Shown: one piece after another, positions 7,729-16,177 of the stretch | Layout of the letters: each line of letters starts with the position of its first letter | How positions within the stretch are numbered: position 1 is the first letter of the stretch | Origin: Bacillota bacterium | Lineage (GTDB): Bacteria; Bacillota; UBA4882; UBA8346 | Assembly: GCA_023410535.1 (NCBI GenBank) | Contig: JAEYPR010000001.1 | Location: 1-64,000, forward strand | Direction of reading: 5' to 3' | Length of the DNA: 64,000 nucleotides | Program-made: the position numbers and the translations under genes | Notes under the pieces: model-generated | The model's database searches: none | The model's input: only the letters and a program-made list of their open reading frames with translations | Told to the model about the DNA's origin: nothing

Positions 7729-8688
7729 ATGAAAAAGCGTTGGCCCGTTTTGGTTATATGGTTAGGAATAATCGTTGCAATCGCTTGGTTTACGTTAGCG
7801 GAGCTACAGAATGTCTCGGTAATCGGCCGGGTCAAAGCCAACAACATTCAAAATGTAATGCTGGGTTTTCCGGTTCGGATTGAAAAGATCCTGGTTCAAG
7901 AAGGGCAACGGGTAACAGTCGGTGAACGGTTGGCCGCGTTAAACCTGAGCGAGTATCAAGCTCAGATCAAGGCGAAAGAGCAAGAGTTGGTTCAGGCCCG
8001 TTGTGAGCTGCAAAATGAAGGATTCACTATCAAGCAGTTGGAGAACCGGCTCACCGACGCCCGGGCAACGTCGCGCCAATCCCAAACCGAGTTAAATAAC
8101 AAGCAAATTCTTTACCAAAAAGGAGCCATCTCCAAACTGGAATTGGACCAATACGAGCAGACCAACCGTTCCAATCAAAAAACCGTTACCGATATTGAAT
8201 TGGATCTGACGGCAAAACGACAAGGGGTTTCCAGTCAGATCGCAATCCGGGAACGCATCGCCAAACTGGAGTTGGAAGTCAATAGTAAACGGGATAAGTT
8301 GCGGCAGTGTGGCATTAGCCAAAACTATCTAGTGACGACGGTGGACGAGGGCGTGGTGGCGGAGATCAATTATCGAAACGGCGATCAGGTTCAAGATGAT
8401 GATCAAAAGCAACTGTTGAGCGTCTTGGATTTACATAGTTTGGTGGTCGAAGCCCCGATTGCTGAACGGTTGATTAAAGATGTTCAAGTGGGCGCCGCAG
8501 TCACGATAACCCCGCTGGCAGACGCCAAGCGTCACTACCGAGGTACAGTCGGAAAGATCGGAGCGATGGCCGTGGTGAAAAACGGCGAAACCATTCTCCC
8601 GGTTGAGATCAGGGTTCAAAATCCAGACCGGTTTTTAGTCCCCAATCTCAACGTGGAGATACGGATCAAAAAAGGGAAGTTGTTGTAA
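7729..8688 (+). CDS. HlyD-family membrane fusion / adaptor protein
   Basis: A 319-residue periplasmic-type adaptor: one N-terminal membrane anchor (residues 5-25), a biotinyl-lipoyl-like half (IEKILVQEGQRVTVGERLAAL), a coiled-coil hairpin of about 120 residues (LVQARCELQNEG to RERIAKLELEVNSK), the second lipoyl half and a beta-barrel end (NVEIRIKKGKLL). Such adaptors link inner-membrane exporters to the cell exterior or an outer membrane. It closes the ABC-2 operon with a 73-bp gap, where GGGGAG precedes the ATG. It indicates that the exporter sends its substrate beyond the inner membrane. Confidence 0.85.
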   Translation: MKKRWPVLVIWLGIIVAIAWFTLAELQNVSVIGRVKANNIQNVMLGFPVRIEKILVQEGQRVTVGERLAALNLSEYQAQIKAKEQELVQARCELQNEGFTIKQLENRLTDARATSRQSQTELNNKQILYQKGAISKLELDQYEQTNRSNQKTVTDIELDLTAKRQGVSSQIAIRERIAKLELEVNSKRDKLRQCGISQNYLVTTVDEGVVAEINYRNGDQVQDDDQKQLLSVLDLHSLVVEAPIAERLIKDVQVGAAVTITPLADAKRHYRGTVGKIGAMAVVKNGETILPVEIRVQNPDRFLVPNLNVEIRIKKGKLL

Positions 8689-8784
8689 TGCAGCAGTGAT
8701 TACGCCGAATGCAACAGCTGTTTGGCGTCGTTGCTCAATTCCTGGATTGGAAGTTGGTTGGGACAACGGGTCTCGCAGAGTCCG

Positions 8785-8836
8785 GGAAAAAAATAACGGT
8801 TAAAATAATGGCCGGATGTCAAACGACACCGGCCAT
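8785..8836 (-). terminator. Terminator of the potABCD operon
   Basis: On the minus strand ATGGCCGG pairs with CCGGCCAT (8808-8836), extended by TGTC/GACA across a one-base bulge, and is followed by a T-rich tract complementary to 8785-8807. It lies 20 bp past the potD stop. It could also limit read-through from the converging exporter operon. Confidence 0.8.
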
Positions 8837-8856
8837 GTTCGTGTTTAATCATTGAA

Positions 8857-9897
8857 TTACTTTGATTTGACTTCGGTCCAAACCCGGTCAAAATCTTTGA
8901 TTTGGGAGCCGAGATCCACGAAGACTTCGGATTTTTTGAGATCGTCCGCTTTCGGATAAAGCGAATGGTTCTGGGTAATCTCTTTCGGAAGTTTCTTCAC
9001 GACTTCTGAATGCGGGGTGGCATAACCGATATAATCGGCGTTTTTATAAGCGATCTCGGTTTCGCACATGTAATTTAAGAACAATTCGGCGTCTTTTTTA
9101 TGTTGTGAATCTTTGGGAATCACCATGCCGTCGAACCAGAGATTGGAGCCTTCCTTCGGAATGAAGTAGTCCAGGTCTTTGTTTTCACGCATGCAATAGA
9201 CCGCGTCTCCGGACCAGACCACCGCCATCGCGGCTTCGCCGGAGATCATCTTGTCTTTCACTTCATCGACCACGTAAGCCAGAACCAACGGTTTTTGGTC
9301 GATCAAAGCCAGTTTGGCTTTTTCAAGCTCAGCGGGATTTTTGGTATTCAGGGAGAAGCCCAGCATTTTAAGGGCGATTCCGATACTGTCGCGTTGGCTG
9401 TCCAGCATCAGGATCTGCTTGCGGTATTTTTTATCCCAAAGAATGTTCCAACTGTCGGGCTTGCCGCTGACCATCTTTTTGTTATACAGGACCCCGACCG
9501 TGCCCCACATGTAGGGAATCGAATATTCGTTTTTCGGATCATACCCGAGGTTTTTAAATTCGGAACCGATATATTTATAATTCGGAATATTGGCAAAATC
9601 CGGTGTAACCAACATGTTTTCGTCGATCATCCGTTTGATCATATAATCGGATGGGACCACCACATCATAATGGCTTCCGCCGGATTTCAGCTTCACGTAC
9701 ATGTCTTCATTGGTAGTGAAGGTGTCGTAATTTACTTTGATCTGATATTTGGATTCAAAGCTTTTGAGGACTGATTCGTCGATATAATCGCCCCAGTTGT
9801 AAACGTTCAGTTCCCGTTTGGCCGGGCCGCAGCCTCCGACAAGTAACGTGGAGAGGATCAAGATTCCGATCAGTAAGATTCCCAACGTTTTTTTCAA
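8857..9897 (-). CDS. potD: Spermidine/putrescine-binding lipoprotein
   Basis: Extracytoplasmic receptor of the polyamine ABC importer. The 346-residue protein has a lipoprotein signal with the lipobox LVGGC (Cys 23), then the family start LNVYNWGDYIDESVLKSFE, the ligand-region segments VVPSDYMIKRMI and WGTVGVLYNKK, and the late NADYIGYATP block. It is the last gene of potABCD, 7 bp after potC. Recognition of putrescine versus spermidine cannot be decided from sequence alone. Confidence 0.93.
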   Translation of the reverse strand: MKKTLGILLIGILILSTLLVGGCGPAKRELNVYNWGDYIDESVLKSFESKYQIKVNYDTFTTNEDMYVKLKSGGSHYDVVVPSDYMIKRMIDENMLVTPDFANIPNYKYIGSEFKNLGYDPKNEYSIPYMWGTVGVLYNKKMVSGKPDSWNILWDKKYRKQILMLDSQRDSIGIALKMLGFSLNTKNPAELEKAKLALIDQKPLVLAYVVDEVKDKMISGEAAMAVVWSGDAVYCMRENKDLDYFIPKEGSNLWFDGMVIPKDSQHKKDAELFLNYMCETEIAYKNADYIGYATPHSEVVKKLPKEITQNHSLYPKADDLKKSEVFVDLGSQIKDFDRVWTEVKSK

Positions 9898-9904
9898 TTT
9901 TTGT

Positions 9905-10696
9905 CTACGCCTCCTTTGATTTGACGGCCTTTTGCCTGGCCATCATGATATTTACGATGATTAACAGTGTTAAAACACTGATAAACATTAAGGTGGAAAG
10001 AGCATTGATCTTCGGATTGATCCCCCGGCGGGCCATGGAGTAAATCGTGATGGAGAGGTTGGAAACTCCCGAACCGGTGGTAAAGAAACTGACGACAAAG
10101 TCATCCAAGGAAAGCGTGAATGATAATAACAATCCGGTCAAGACGCCCGGCATAATCTCCGGCAAGACAACCTTCCGAAAGGCAAGGTTGGGGGTGGCCC
10201 CCAAATCCAACGCCGCTTCGTACATACTTTTATCCAGCTGTTTGATCCTGGGCAACACCGACAGGATCACATACGGGATATTAAAGGTGATATGAGAGAG
10301 GAGCAGCGTCCAGAAACCCAGTTGCATATGAAGAAAGATAAACAACAACATAAAGGCGATCCCGGTCACGATGTCCGGATTGAGTACCGGCAAATAGGTG
10401 ATGTTCATCACGGTCGCTTGGGCAAAGGTTCTCATATTGTTAATGCCAAATGCCGCCATGGTGCCGATCACCGTCGCCACGACCGACGCGATGCTACCGA
10501 TCACTAACGAGTAATAAAGGGATGTCAAGATCTGACGGTCTTGAAACATCTGAATATACCACTTCAGGGTAAAACCGTCCCAAACGCCGCGCGAATGGGA
10601 ATTGTTGAACGAATAAAGCGCCAGCACGATAATGGGGGCGTAGAGAAAGGCAAAGATTAAAAAGAGGTAACCGCGTTTTAGAAAAAGCTTCACCAT
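9905..10696 (-). CDS. potC: Polyamine ABC transporter permease PotC
   Basis: Inner-membrane permease, 263 residues and about six transmembrane segments, with the permease EAA loop EAALDLGATPNLAFRKVVLP that docks on PotA. Second permease of the importer. Its ATG overlaps the end of potB by a few bases, so translation is coupled. Order potA-potB-potC-potD is the canonical polyamine operon. Confidence 0.93.
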   Translation of the reverse strand: MVKLFLKRGYLFLIFAFLYAPIIVLALYSFNNSHSRGVWDGFTLKWYIQMFQDRQILTSLYYSLVIGSIASVVATVIGTMAAFGINNMRTFAQATVMNITYLPVLNPDIVTGIAFMLLFIFLHMQLGFWTLLLSHITFNIPYVILSVLPRIKQLDKSMYEAALDLGATPNLAFRKVVLPEIMPGVLTGLLLSFTLSLDDFVVSFFTTGSGVSNLSITIYSMARRGINPKINALSTLMFISVLTLLIIVNIMMARQKAVKSKEA

Positions 10697-11514
10697 AGAC
10701 CGCCGCCTTCCTGCTCTTTTTCATATTGGGAGGTGAAGCCCATCCCGACGAGGATAATGGCCATCATTACGACCGAGATCGCTGATCCGAAGTTCCAATC
10801 GCCGACGGTCAGGAATTGTTGTTCAATCAAATTGCCGATCAGCGTATATTGGCCGCCGCCCAAGAGCCGGGAGATCACAAAAGTGGTTACGGCAGGCATA
10901 AAGACCATGGTAATCCCGGAGACCACTCCGGGCAGACTCATTGGAAAGATCACCTTACGGAAGGTATGGATTGGGTCGGCCCCGAGATCTTCGGCCGCTT
11001 CGATAAAGCTCTTATCGATCTTACTCAAGACCGAATAGATCGGCAAGACCATAAACGGCAGGAAGTTATAGACCATACCCAAGGTTACGGCGAAATCATT
11101 GTAAAGCAGATTCAACGGTTGCAAACCGATATGGACCAGCAAGGTGTTGATCAGGCCTTTGCGTTCCAGCAAAGTCAACCAAGCGTAAGTCCGCAGTAGA
11201 AAATTCATCCACATCGGCAAGACCATCAGCAATACCAGTGTGTTTTTGTGATTCAAATCCCGTCCGGCCAGAATATAAGCGGTCGGGTAACCAATCAGCA
11301 GGCAAAGCGCCGTGCTGACTCCGGCCAACCACAACGAGCGCAGCAGGACTTTGAGATAGATCGGTTCAAAAAAACGGCTAAAGTTATCCCACGCAAAGGC
11401 GGTGTTGGCCCCGTTCTTTACCGTCAAGCTGAAAAAAAGCAGTAAAGAAAGGGGAACCACGGTGAAAACCACCATCCAGAAAATATACGGATAGGCCACC
11501 CAGTTCTTTTTCAT
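10690..11514 (-). CDS. potB: Polyamine ABC transporter permease PotB
   Basis: First permease of the importer, 274 residues, six predicted membrane spans, EAA loop EAAEDLGADPIHTFRKVIFP. The ATG at 11514 overlaps the potA stop as ATGA, which supports this start over an adjacent upstream TTG codon. Functions with PotC and PotA to move polyamines handed over by PotD. Confidence 0.93.
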   Translation of the reverse strand: MKKNWVAYPYIFWMVVFTVVPLSLLLFFSLTVKNGANTAFAWDNFSRFFEPIYLKVLLRSLWLAGVSTALCLLIGYPTAYILAGRDLNHKNTLVLLMVLPMWMNFLLRTYAWLTLLERKGLINTLLVHIGLQPLNLLYNDFAVTLGMVYNFLPFMVLPIYSVLSKIDKSFIEAAEDLGADPIHTFRKVIFPMSLPGVVSGITMVFMPAVTTFVISRLLGGGQYTLIGNLIEQQFLTVGDWNFGSAISVVMMAIILVGMGFTSQYEKEQEGGGLW

Positions 11515-12557
11515 CAATCCGTCACCTTTTTCATGATGTGGATGTCATACGGGTCAACCACTAACCCAACTTGGGCGCCGGACTGATACATACGGGTGCT
11601 GTGAATCATCCAGTGAATGCCATGCGCTTCGACGATCATTTCATAATGGACGCCTTTAAAGGTTACCGAACGGACCGTCCCTTGAAAGAAACCCTCGGAC
11701 ATGTCGACAATCTTCAAGTCTTCAGGACGGATCACTCCATGGACCGCTTCGTTGCGGGCGAACCCTTTATCGCTGCAACGAAGATTTTTTCCGGCCAGCA
11801 TCACCTGATAATCTTCAAGCATAACCCCATCGACAATGTTGCTTTCCCCGATAAAGCCGGCGACAAACGAATTGACCGGCTCATTGTAGACCATTTCGGG
11901 GGTGCCGATCTGTTGCAACCGGCCTTTATTCATGACGGCGATGGTGTCCGACATGGTCAACGCTTCTTCCTGGTCGTGGGTAATATATAAGAAGGTAATC
12001 CCTAAACGCTTCTGCATGGCTTTTAATTCAAGTTGCATTTCTTTCCGGAGTTGCAAATCCAACGCGCCGAGCGGCTCGTCCAAAAGCAATACTTCCGGTT
12101 CGTTGATTAAAGCGCGGGCAATGGCGATCCGTTGTTGTTGACCGCCGCTCAAGGAGTTGACCGAGCGTTTTTCATAACCGGATAAGGACACTAATTCGAG
12201 GATCATCCCCACTTTTTGGTCGATGATCTTCTTGTCCAACTTTTTAATCTTCAAACCGAAGGCGATATTCTCGTAGACGTTCATATGGGGAAATAACGCG
12301 TATTTTTGAAATACCGTGTTAATTTTCCGTTTGTAGGGCGGAGTCGAGTCGATATCGGTTCCTTCAAAAAGGATTTGGCCATGTGACGGATGTTCAAAAC
12401 CACCGATAATCCGTAAGGTGGTTGTTTTACCACATCCGCTGGGTCCCAGCATGGTGAGGAATTCATTTCGTTTGATATACAACGTGACATTTTTAATCGC
12501 TTCACTACCGTTGTAATCTTTCGAAACATTAATTAGGTGAATCAGGGCTTCCGTCAT
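11514..12557 (-). CDS. potA: Polyamine ABC transporter ATPase PotA
   Basis: ATPase of the importer, 347 residues: Walker A GPSGCGKTT near residue 39, signature LSGGQQQR, Walker B VLLLDEPL, switch THDQEEA, then a C-terminal TOBE regulatory domain of about 100 residues. Strong ribosome site GGAGGG 6 bases before the ATG. First gene of the operon; its 5' region carries an orphan terminator and inverted repeats described separately. Confidence 0.94.
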   Translation of the reverse strand: MTEALIHLINVSKDYNGSEAIKNVTLYIKRNEFLTMLGPSGCGKTTTLRIIGGFEHPSHGQILFEGTDIDSTPPYKRKINTVFQKYALFPHMNVYENIAFGLKIKKLDKKIIDQKVGMILELVSLSGYEKRSVNSLSGGQQQRIAIARALINEPEVLLLDEPLGALDLQLRKEMQLELKAMQKRLGITFLYITHDQEEALTMSDTIAVMNKGRLQQIGTPEMVYNEPVNSFVAGFIGESNIVDGVMLEDYQVMLAGKNLRCSDKGFARNEAVHGVIRPEDLKIVDMSEGFFQGTVRSVTFKGVHYEMIVEAHGIHWMIHSTRMYQSGAQVGLVVDPYDIHIMKKVTD

Positions 12558-12686
12558 TGATTACCCTCCGCCGTGTTAGTATTTCGGATGGGACCGAAGG
12601 ATTGGAATTCTAAATAATGAAACCAAATCAATTATTATTATAAAAATCGTAAAATGTCAATATTTCTACTGTAATATTCATTGAAA

Positions 12687-12731
12687 ATAAAAAAAGTTTC
12701 TCCGGCTTTGACGCTCCAATTAGGGGAAACT
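12687..12731 (-). terminator. Terminator-like hairpin in the potA leader
   Basis: On the minus strand AGTTTCCCC (12731-12723) pairs with GGAGAAACT (12703-12695) with one mismatch and is followed directly by TTTTTTATTTTT. No minus-strand gene lies upstream for over 1.5 kb, so it sits between any potA promoter and the potA start codon at 12557. An attenuator for potABCD is the simplest reading; this is inference. Confidence 0.5.
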
Positions 12732-12847
12732 CTTTAATTATCAGGGTTTTCACCGATAGCGATTTTCAAAGAAACGGGGGCGGCAAACACGCCCGAAAAC
12801 CGTCGTGGAGATCAGGGCCAAATCCCGAATTGAACAGCAGAAAGACG

Positions 12848-12885
12848 CCAATTTTACGAGTTGAAAATTGGAGGAGATCCTCCAA
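12848..12885. repeat. Two overlapping inverted repeats between potA and the NifB-like gene
   Basis: CCAATTTT (12848-12855) and AAAATTGG (12864-12871) form one 8-bp inverted repeat. TTGGAGGA (12868-12875) and TCCTCCAA (12878-12885) form a second with a 2-bp centre. They share TTGG, so as RNA they exclude each other; as DNA each could be an operator. The surrounding stretch 12570-13020 has no convincing gene. A faint aldehyde-dehydrogenase-like reading across 12790-12910 is interrupted by a stop. Confidence 0.55.
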
Positions 12886-12917
12886 GCCGATTTAGGCCTG
12901 TACGAGGGGAGAAGCTA

Positions 12918-12946
12918 TTGACAAATATCACGGCGAGTTATAGCAT
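12918..12946 (+). promoter_or_regulatory. Promoter of the NifB-like gene
   Basis: A consensus TTGACA at 12918-12923 and TAGCAT at 12941-12946 are 17 bp apart, about 75 bp before the GTG start. The overlapping palindromes end 32 bp upstream of the -35 box, a typical activator position. Confidence 0.6.
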
Positions 12947-13021
12947 AAAATATTATACCTAATTTTATCGAAATTGCGGATTTATAGCTTTTTGCGGTAG
13001 GTTTGAAAGGAATGTGTTACG

Positions 13022-13852
13022 GTGGAACGGCAGTTTTCAGGTGCTTCGCCGGAGCTTGTGGCCAATCACCCTTGTTTTTCGAAAGAGGCTCATTATCAAT
13101 TTGGCAAGATTCATCTCCCGATCGGTTCCAGTTGTAATATTCATTGTCGTTATTGCGCGGTGGGTGCCAATCGTCATCAACAGCACCATACGACCAGTCC
13201 GGAGCGGGCGGTCCAAATAATCGCGCAAGCGCTCAAAGACAACCCTCAGTTAGCGGTGGTCGGAATCGCCGGACCCGGCGAACCGTTGGCAGCCGATAGC
13301 ACCCTTGAACTTCTGGAAGAGGTTCATCAATGTTTCCCGCAACTACTGAAGTGCTTAAGTACCAATGGATTACTGTTGTACGATTATGCCGCGCGGCTGG
13401 CGGCAGCCGGCGTCCGAACGGTCAATGTGACCATGAACGCGGTGCACCATCCTATCTTGAAACAACTTTGTTCATACTTATATTATCAAGGCCAGTACGT
13501 TACCGGCGAACACGCCGCCCGGATGTTGCTTTCCTCGCAGATCGCCGGGATTCGCGAGTTGATTGCCAGCGGCGTGACGGTCCGGGTCAGTACGGTCCTC
13601 ATTCCGGAAGTAAATGAGAACCATATCGAAGCTATTGCGAAAACAGCCGCTTTTCTAGGTGTGGCTCAACTGAATCTGATTCCCTTTGTGCCGCACCGGA
13701 ACGCCGCGTTTGCGCCGCCAACGCCGTTGCAGCTGTATCAAGCGCGCCAAATTGCCGCGCAATATCTCCCAGTCTGCGAAGTTTCGCAACAGTGCGGATT
13801 GGATACGTGCGGCGCTGCTTGCTTCGAGTCGGATTCGGGGTTGAATTCGTAG
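13022..13852 (+). CDS. NifB-like radical SAM protein, stand-alone
   Basis: Radical S-adenosylmethionine enzyme. The cluster motif CNIHCRYC (Cys 38, 42, 45) sits in the family-specific context HPCFS...GKIHLPIGSSC, matching NifB, which builds the carbide-centred cluster for nitrogenase cofactor. Further NifB-like blocks are IAGPGEPLA, the STNGLLL strand, VNVTMNAV and the tail LNLIPFVPH. At 276 residues it has the SAM domain only, without the C-terminal NifX-like domain of many NifB proteins. The tail carries extra cysteines (residues 259-271: CGLDTCGAAC). GTG start, AAAGGA upstream. No nif genes are in the window, so the role in nitrogen fixation is unproven. Confidence 0.8.
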   Translation: MERQFSGASPELVANHPCFSKEAHYQFGKIHLPIGSSCNIHCRYCAVGANRHQQHHTTSPERAVQIIAQALKDNPQLAVVGIAGPGEPLAADSTLELLEEVHQCFPQLLKCLSTNGLLLYDYAARLAAAGVRTVNVTMNAVHHPILKQLCSYLYYQGQYVTGEHAARMLLSSQIAGIRELIASGVTVRVSTVLIPEVNENHIEAIAKTAAFLGVAQLNLIPFVPHRNAAFAPPTPLQLYQARQIAAQYLPVCEVSQQCGLDTCGAACFESDSGLNS

Positions 13853-13912
13853 GCACTCGTTTTGGAACCGAATATTTTGCAAAATATATAAATTTCATGA
13901 TCGAATTACATG

Positions 13913-13944
13913 AAAAAACTCAACGGAGCCCCGTTGAGTTTTTT
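13913..13944 (+). terminator. Terminator after the NifB-like gene
   Basis: AACTCAACGG (13917-13926) pairs with CCGTTGAGTT (13931-13940) around a four-base loop, with six T residues on the plus strand and an A-run before it, so it can work in both directions. Confidence 0.85.
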
Positions 13945-14249
13945 CATCTTTAAAGAGAGCGATTTGCGATGAACGTGAGCATGAAACCATCCGGCTGAAA
14001 TTGATCGAAAGTAGGTCCCACGCTAGCTATTGCTCAAGAAAGGATGAAAATGGGGGTGCCAATCTCCGCCCAGCCGTGAACGACAGGGCTAGAGGTATAC
14101 CAAATCATTCAAAAGCCCCTCCAGGGCTCGGCAAAGCTTCGAAGCACCACCCAGCCCGGAAGGGCTTGAGAGCGGTTTTCAACGTAGCCCTGACCTTCAG
14201 GTCTGGGTGGACAGAAGCGCATTCAGCGTATTTTTAAGTAGGCGGTTTA
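13945..14249. repeat. Non-coding region of serial GC-rich hairpins
   Basis: A 300-bp gene-free stretch holding a series of short hairpins: CAGCC...AGGGCT at 14071-14090, AGCCC-CTCCA-GGGCT at 14114-14128, AGCCC-GGAA-GGGCT at 14153-14166 and a GACCTTCAGGTC palindrome near 14192-14203 within CCTGACCTTCAGGTCTGG. The recurring AGCCC/GGGCT arms and the spacing resemble intergenic palindromic repeat families found in several phyla. No promoter, open frame or known RNA family was identified. Confidence 0.5.
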
Positions 14250-15233
14250 TTATTTAGCGGGATTCCACCCGTCGCTTCCGGCCAAAACATTGGCTACGGT
14301 ATAGGCCTTGGCTTCGGTTTCAGTGAGAATTCTGGACCAGGAAACCCGGGCGGCGTCGTTGGCGCCCGGACCGTGACTGCGATATTCCAGATAACTGACG
14401 GTCTGTTCGCGGTGGGGTTGATCCCAGTTATGCCAGCCGGCGGGGTGAATATGTTCGCCCATCCAGCAGTTGATAAAAGCGGCTTTGGCGTGGTCGCGCC
14501 AAGGCCGGCCCAAATAGACGCTGTGCGCCGCCGCGCGGCTGGTCAGACGGCAGTCGAGGAAGACGTGGCCGTAAGGCAGCCAGGTGGATTGGGAACCGGC
14601 GGTGATATAACCGTTCACCGGCTCCTTCCGGTCGTTGACAAAGATCTCGCAACGGTTAAAGACAACGGTGGCCGAGCCGAAGATGAAATCGATGTCGCCT
14701 TCGATATAACAATCCTCAAAGTACTGCCGGAGCGTGCCGGGATATTCTGTTTCAGCCAAACCGAGCGTGGGATGGATTAGATTTAACCCTTTGGGAGTGG
14801 GGTATTTGGGCAAGGGCCCGTTGAAGATGGTGTCCTGACATCCTAAAAAGCGGCAGTTCCGAAAGACTGCCCGATCGGCGTCGGCGTACAAAGCCAGCGC
14901 TTGGCCTACCTTCCGGCCGTCACCGGCGGCGTTTTCAAAGGTGATGTTTTCAGCGCGAAAATCCGGGCCGCCGATATAGGCGGTATAGGAGTTGAAGGTG
15001 TTCATCGTTTCGCCGTTGGGGAGCAACTTTTTGGCGGCGTCGTCATAGGTTAGCACAGTCCCGGCCGCGCTTTCACCGACCAGGGTGATCAGGGGTTTTT
15101 CAATCCGTAGTTTCTCACGGTAAAGCCCGTTTTTAATCTGAATGACCATCCGTTCGGCATGATCCGCCGGAACCGCGTCGATTGCCGCTTGGACGGTCTG
15201 GAAATCGCCACTGCCATCTTGGGCTACGATCAT
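14250..15233 (-). CDS. Pectinesterase (CE8), no export signal
   Basis: Removes methyl groups from homogalacturonan or oligogalacturonides, releasing methanol. The 327-residue right-handed beta-helix protein begins IVAQDGSGDFQTVQAAIDAV and shows the four family blocks: GQALALYADAD, the catalytic CQDT, the catalytic DFIFG and LGRPW. It begins directly with the catalytic domain and has no signal peptide, so it should act in the cytoplasm on imported methylated oligogalacturonides. GGAG lies 8 bases before the ATG. The gene is 50 bp downstream of a TIM-barrel isomerase-like gene and probably cotranscribed. Confidence 0.9.
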   Translation of the reverse strand: MIVAQDGSGDFQTVQAAIDAVPADHAERMVIQIKNGLYREKLRIEKPLITLVGESAAGTVLTYDDAAKKLLPNGETMNTFNSYTAYIGGPDFRAENITFENAAGDGRKVGQALALYADADRAVFRNCRFLGCQDTIFNGPLPKYPTPKGLNLIHPTLGLAETEYPGTLRQYFEDCYIEGDIDFIFGSATVVFNRCEIFVNDRKEPVNGYITAGSQSTWLPYGHVFLDCRLTSRAAAHSVYLGRPWRDHAKAAFINCWMGEHIHPAGWHNWDQPHREQTVSYLEYRSHGPGANDAARVSWSRILTETEAKAYTVANVLAGSDGWNPAK

Positions 15234-15283
15234 AATTATCGCTCCTTTGATACGAAACCCCGGCGTTGCGAGGGTTTTATTTT

Positions 15284-16123
15284 TTAATTAATCGTTTGAT
15301 CAAGTTCGTTCAGAAATTGCATGCTGGCTGCCGCTGTCTCCGGTTTGGCGTCTTCAAGCATGATATTTATATAAGGTTTCCGAGTTTTGATGGTTTTGAG
15401 GAAAAGTTCGTAATTTAACCAACCTTGACCGACCGGGACAATCTTTTTCTTGCCGTTTTCGATTACAAAATCTTTGGCATGGATGGTAACGATCTTATCG
15501 CCAAACCACTCAAAGGCTTCATTGATGACTCGGTCTTGCTCCTGATAGTTTGCGGCGGTGATCAGGTTGACCGGATCGAAAATGACTTGCAGGTTGTTGG
15601 ACTGAATAGTATCCAAGACCCGTTTCATCTTGGTGTTGGTCGTCACGGTATGCGAGGCGACCCCTTCGATACAGACGAAAACGCCGAATTGTTCCGCTTC
15701 GGCCACCAGTTCCGCGACCACCGGCAGCAGGGATTGGAAAGCTTCTTCGCAGTCATTGCCGGGGTGGAAAGAGTAATCGGCATTGAGCGATCCGGTCTCC
15801 GTCCCGACGATACTGGTTCCGAAGTCCCGCGCATAGCGGATATGTTCTTTAAAACGTTCGATCAACTTGCGCCGTTCCACCGGATCAGGATGGACCATGT
15901 TGATATAACATCCCAACACGGCAACTTGAAGTTGGTGTCGACTGAAGACCGAACCGATATGGTAGGCCATTCCCGGGTTCAAACGGCCCAGCCCGGAATC
16001 GATATTGGTTATTGCTTTGGCCAACGCCAGTTGGACGCTGGAGAACCCTTTGGCGGCGATTTGGGGCGCCAACTCTTCTACGGTCCCTTTCCCGAAATCA
16101 TGAACTCGTGCTCCGAATCTCAT
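15284..16123 (-). CDS. Sugar phosphate isomerase/epimerase-like TIM barrel
   Basis: Xylose-isomerase-like TIM-barrel protein of about 279 residues. Likely metal ligands lie in CIEGVASH, FDPVNL, HAKDF and the final IMLEDAK. Such proteins isomerise or epimerise sugars and sugar acids, or act as dehydratases; the substrate cannot be named. The ATG at 16123 is preferred to an in-frame GTG at 16132 because AGGTG lies 6 bases before it. The pectinesterase downstream suggests a role in uronate or pectin metabolism, which is inference from context. Confidence 0.8.
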   Translation of the reverse strand: MRFGARVHDFGKGTVEELAPQIAAKGFSSVQLALAKAITNIDSGLGRLNPGMAYHIGSVFSRHQLQVAVLGCYINMVHPDPVERRKLIERFKEHIRYARDFGTSIVGTETGSLNADYSFHPGNDCEEAFQSLLPVVAELVAEAEQFGVFVCIEGVASHTVTTNTKMKRVLDTIQSNNLQVIFDPVNLITAANYQEQDRVINEAFEWFGDKIVTIHAKDFVIENGKKKIVPVGQGWLNYELFLKTIKTRKPYINIMLEDAKPETAAASMQFLNELDQTIN

Positions 16124-16177
16124 TATTATCACCTGTCCATTTCAGCGATTCCCAACATGAATATGGTGAGAACAGCG

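Noticed and set aside
12790..12910. Possible aldehyde dehydrogenase N-terminal remnant (KLEEILQADLG)
   Set aside because: Only a dozen residues resemble the family, spacing is wrong by about three residues and a stop interrupts it; the palindromes explain the sequence as well.
15245..15290. AAACCC...GGGTTTT hairpin with T-run between isomerase and pectinesterase genes
   Set aside because: The T-run is on the plus strand while both genes are on the minus strand, so it is not a credible terminator of this operon; it may only stabilise mRNA.
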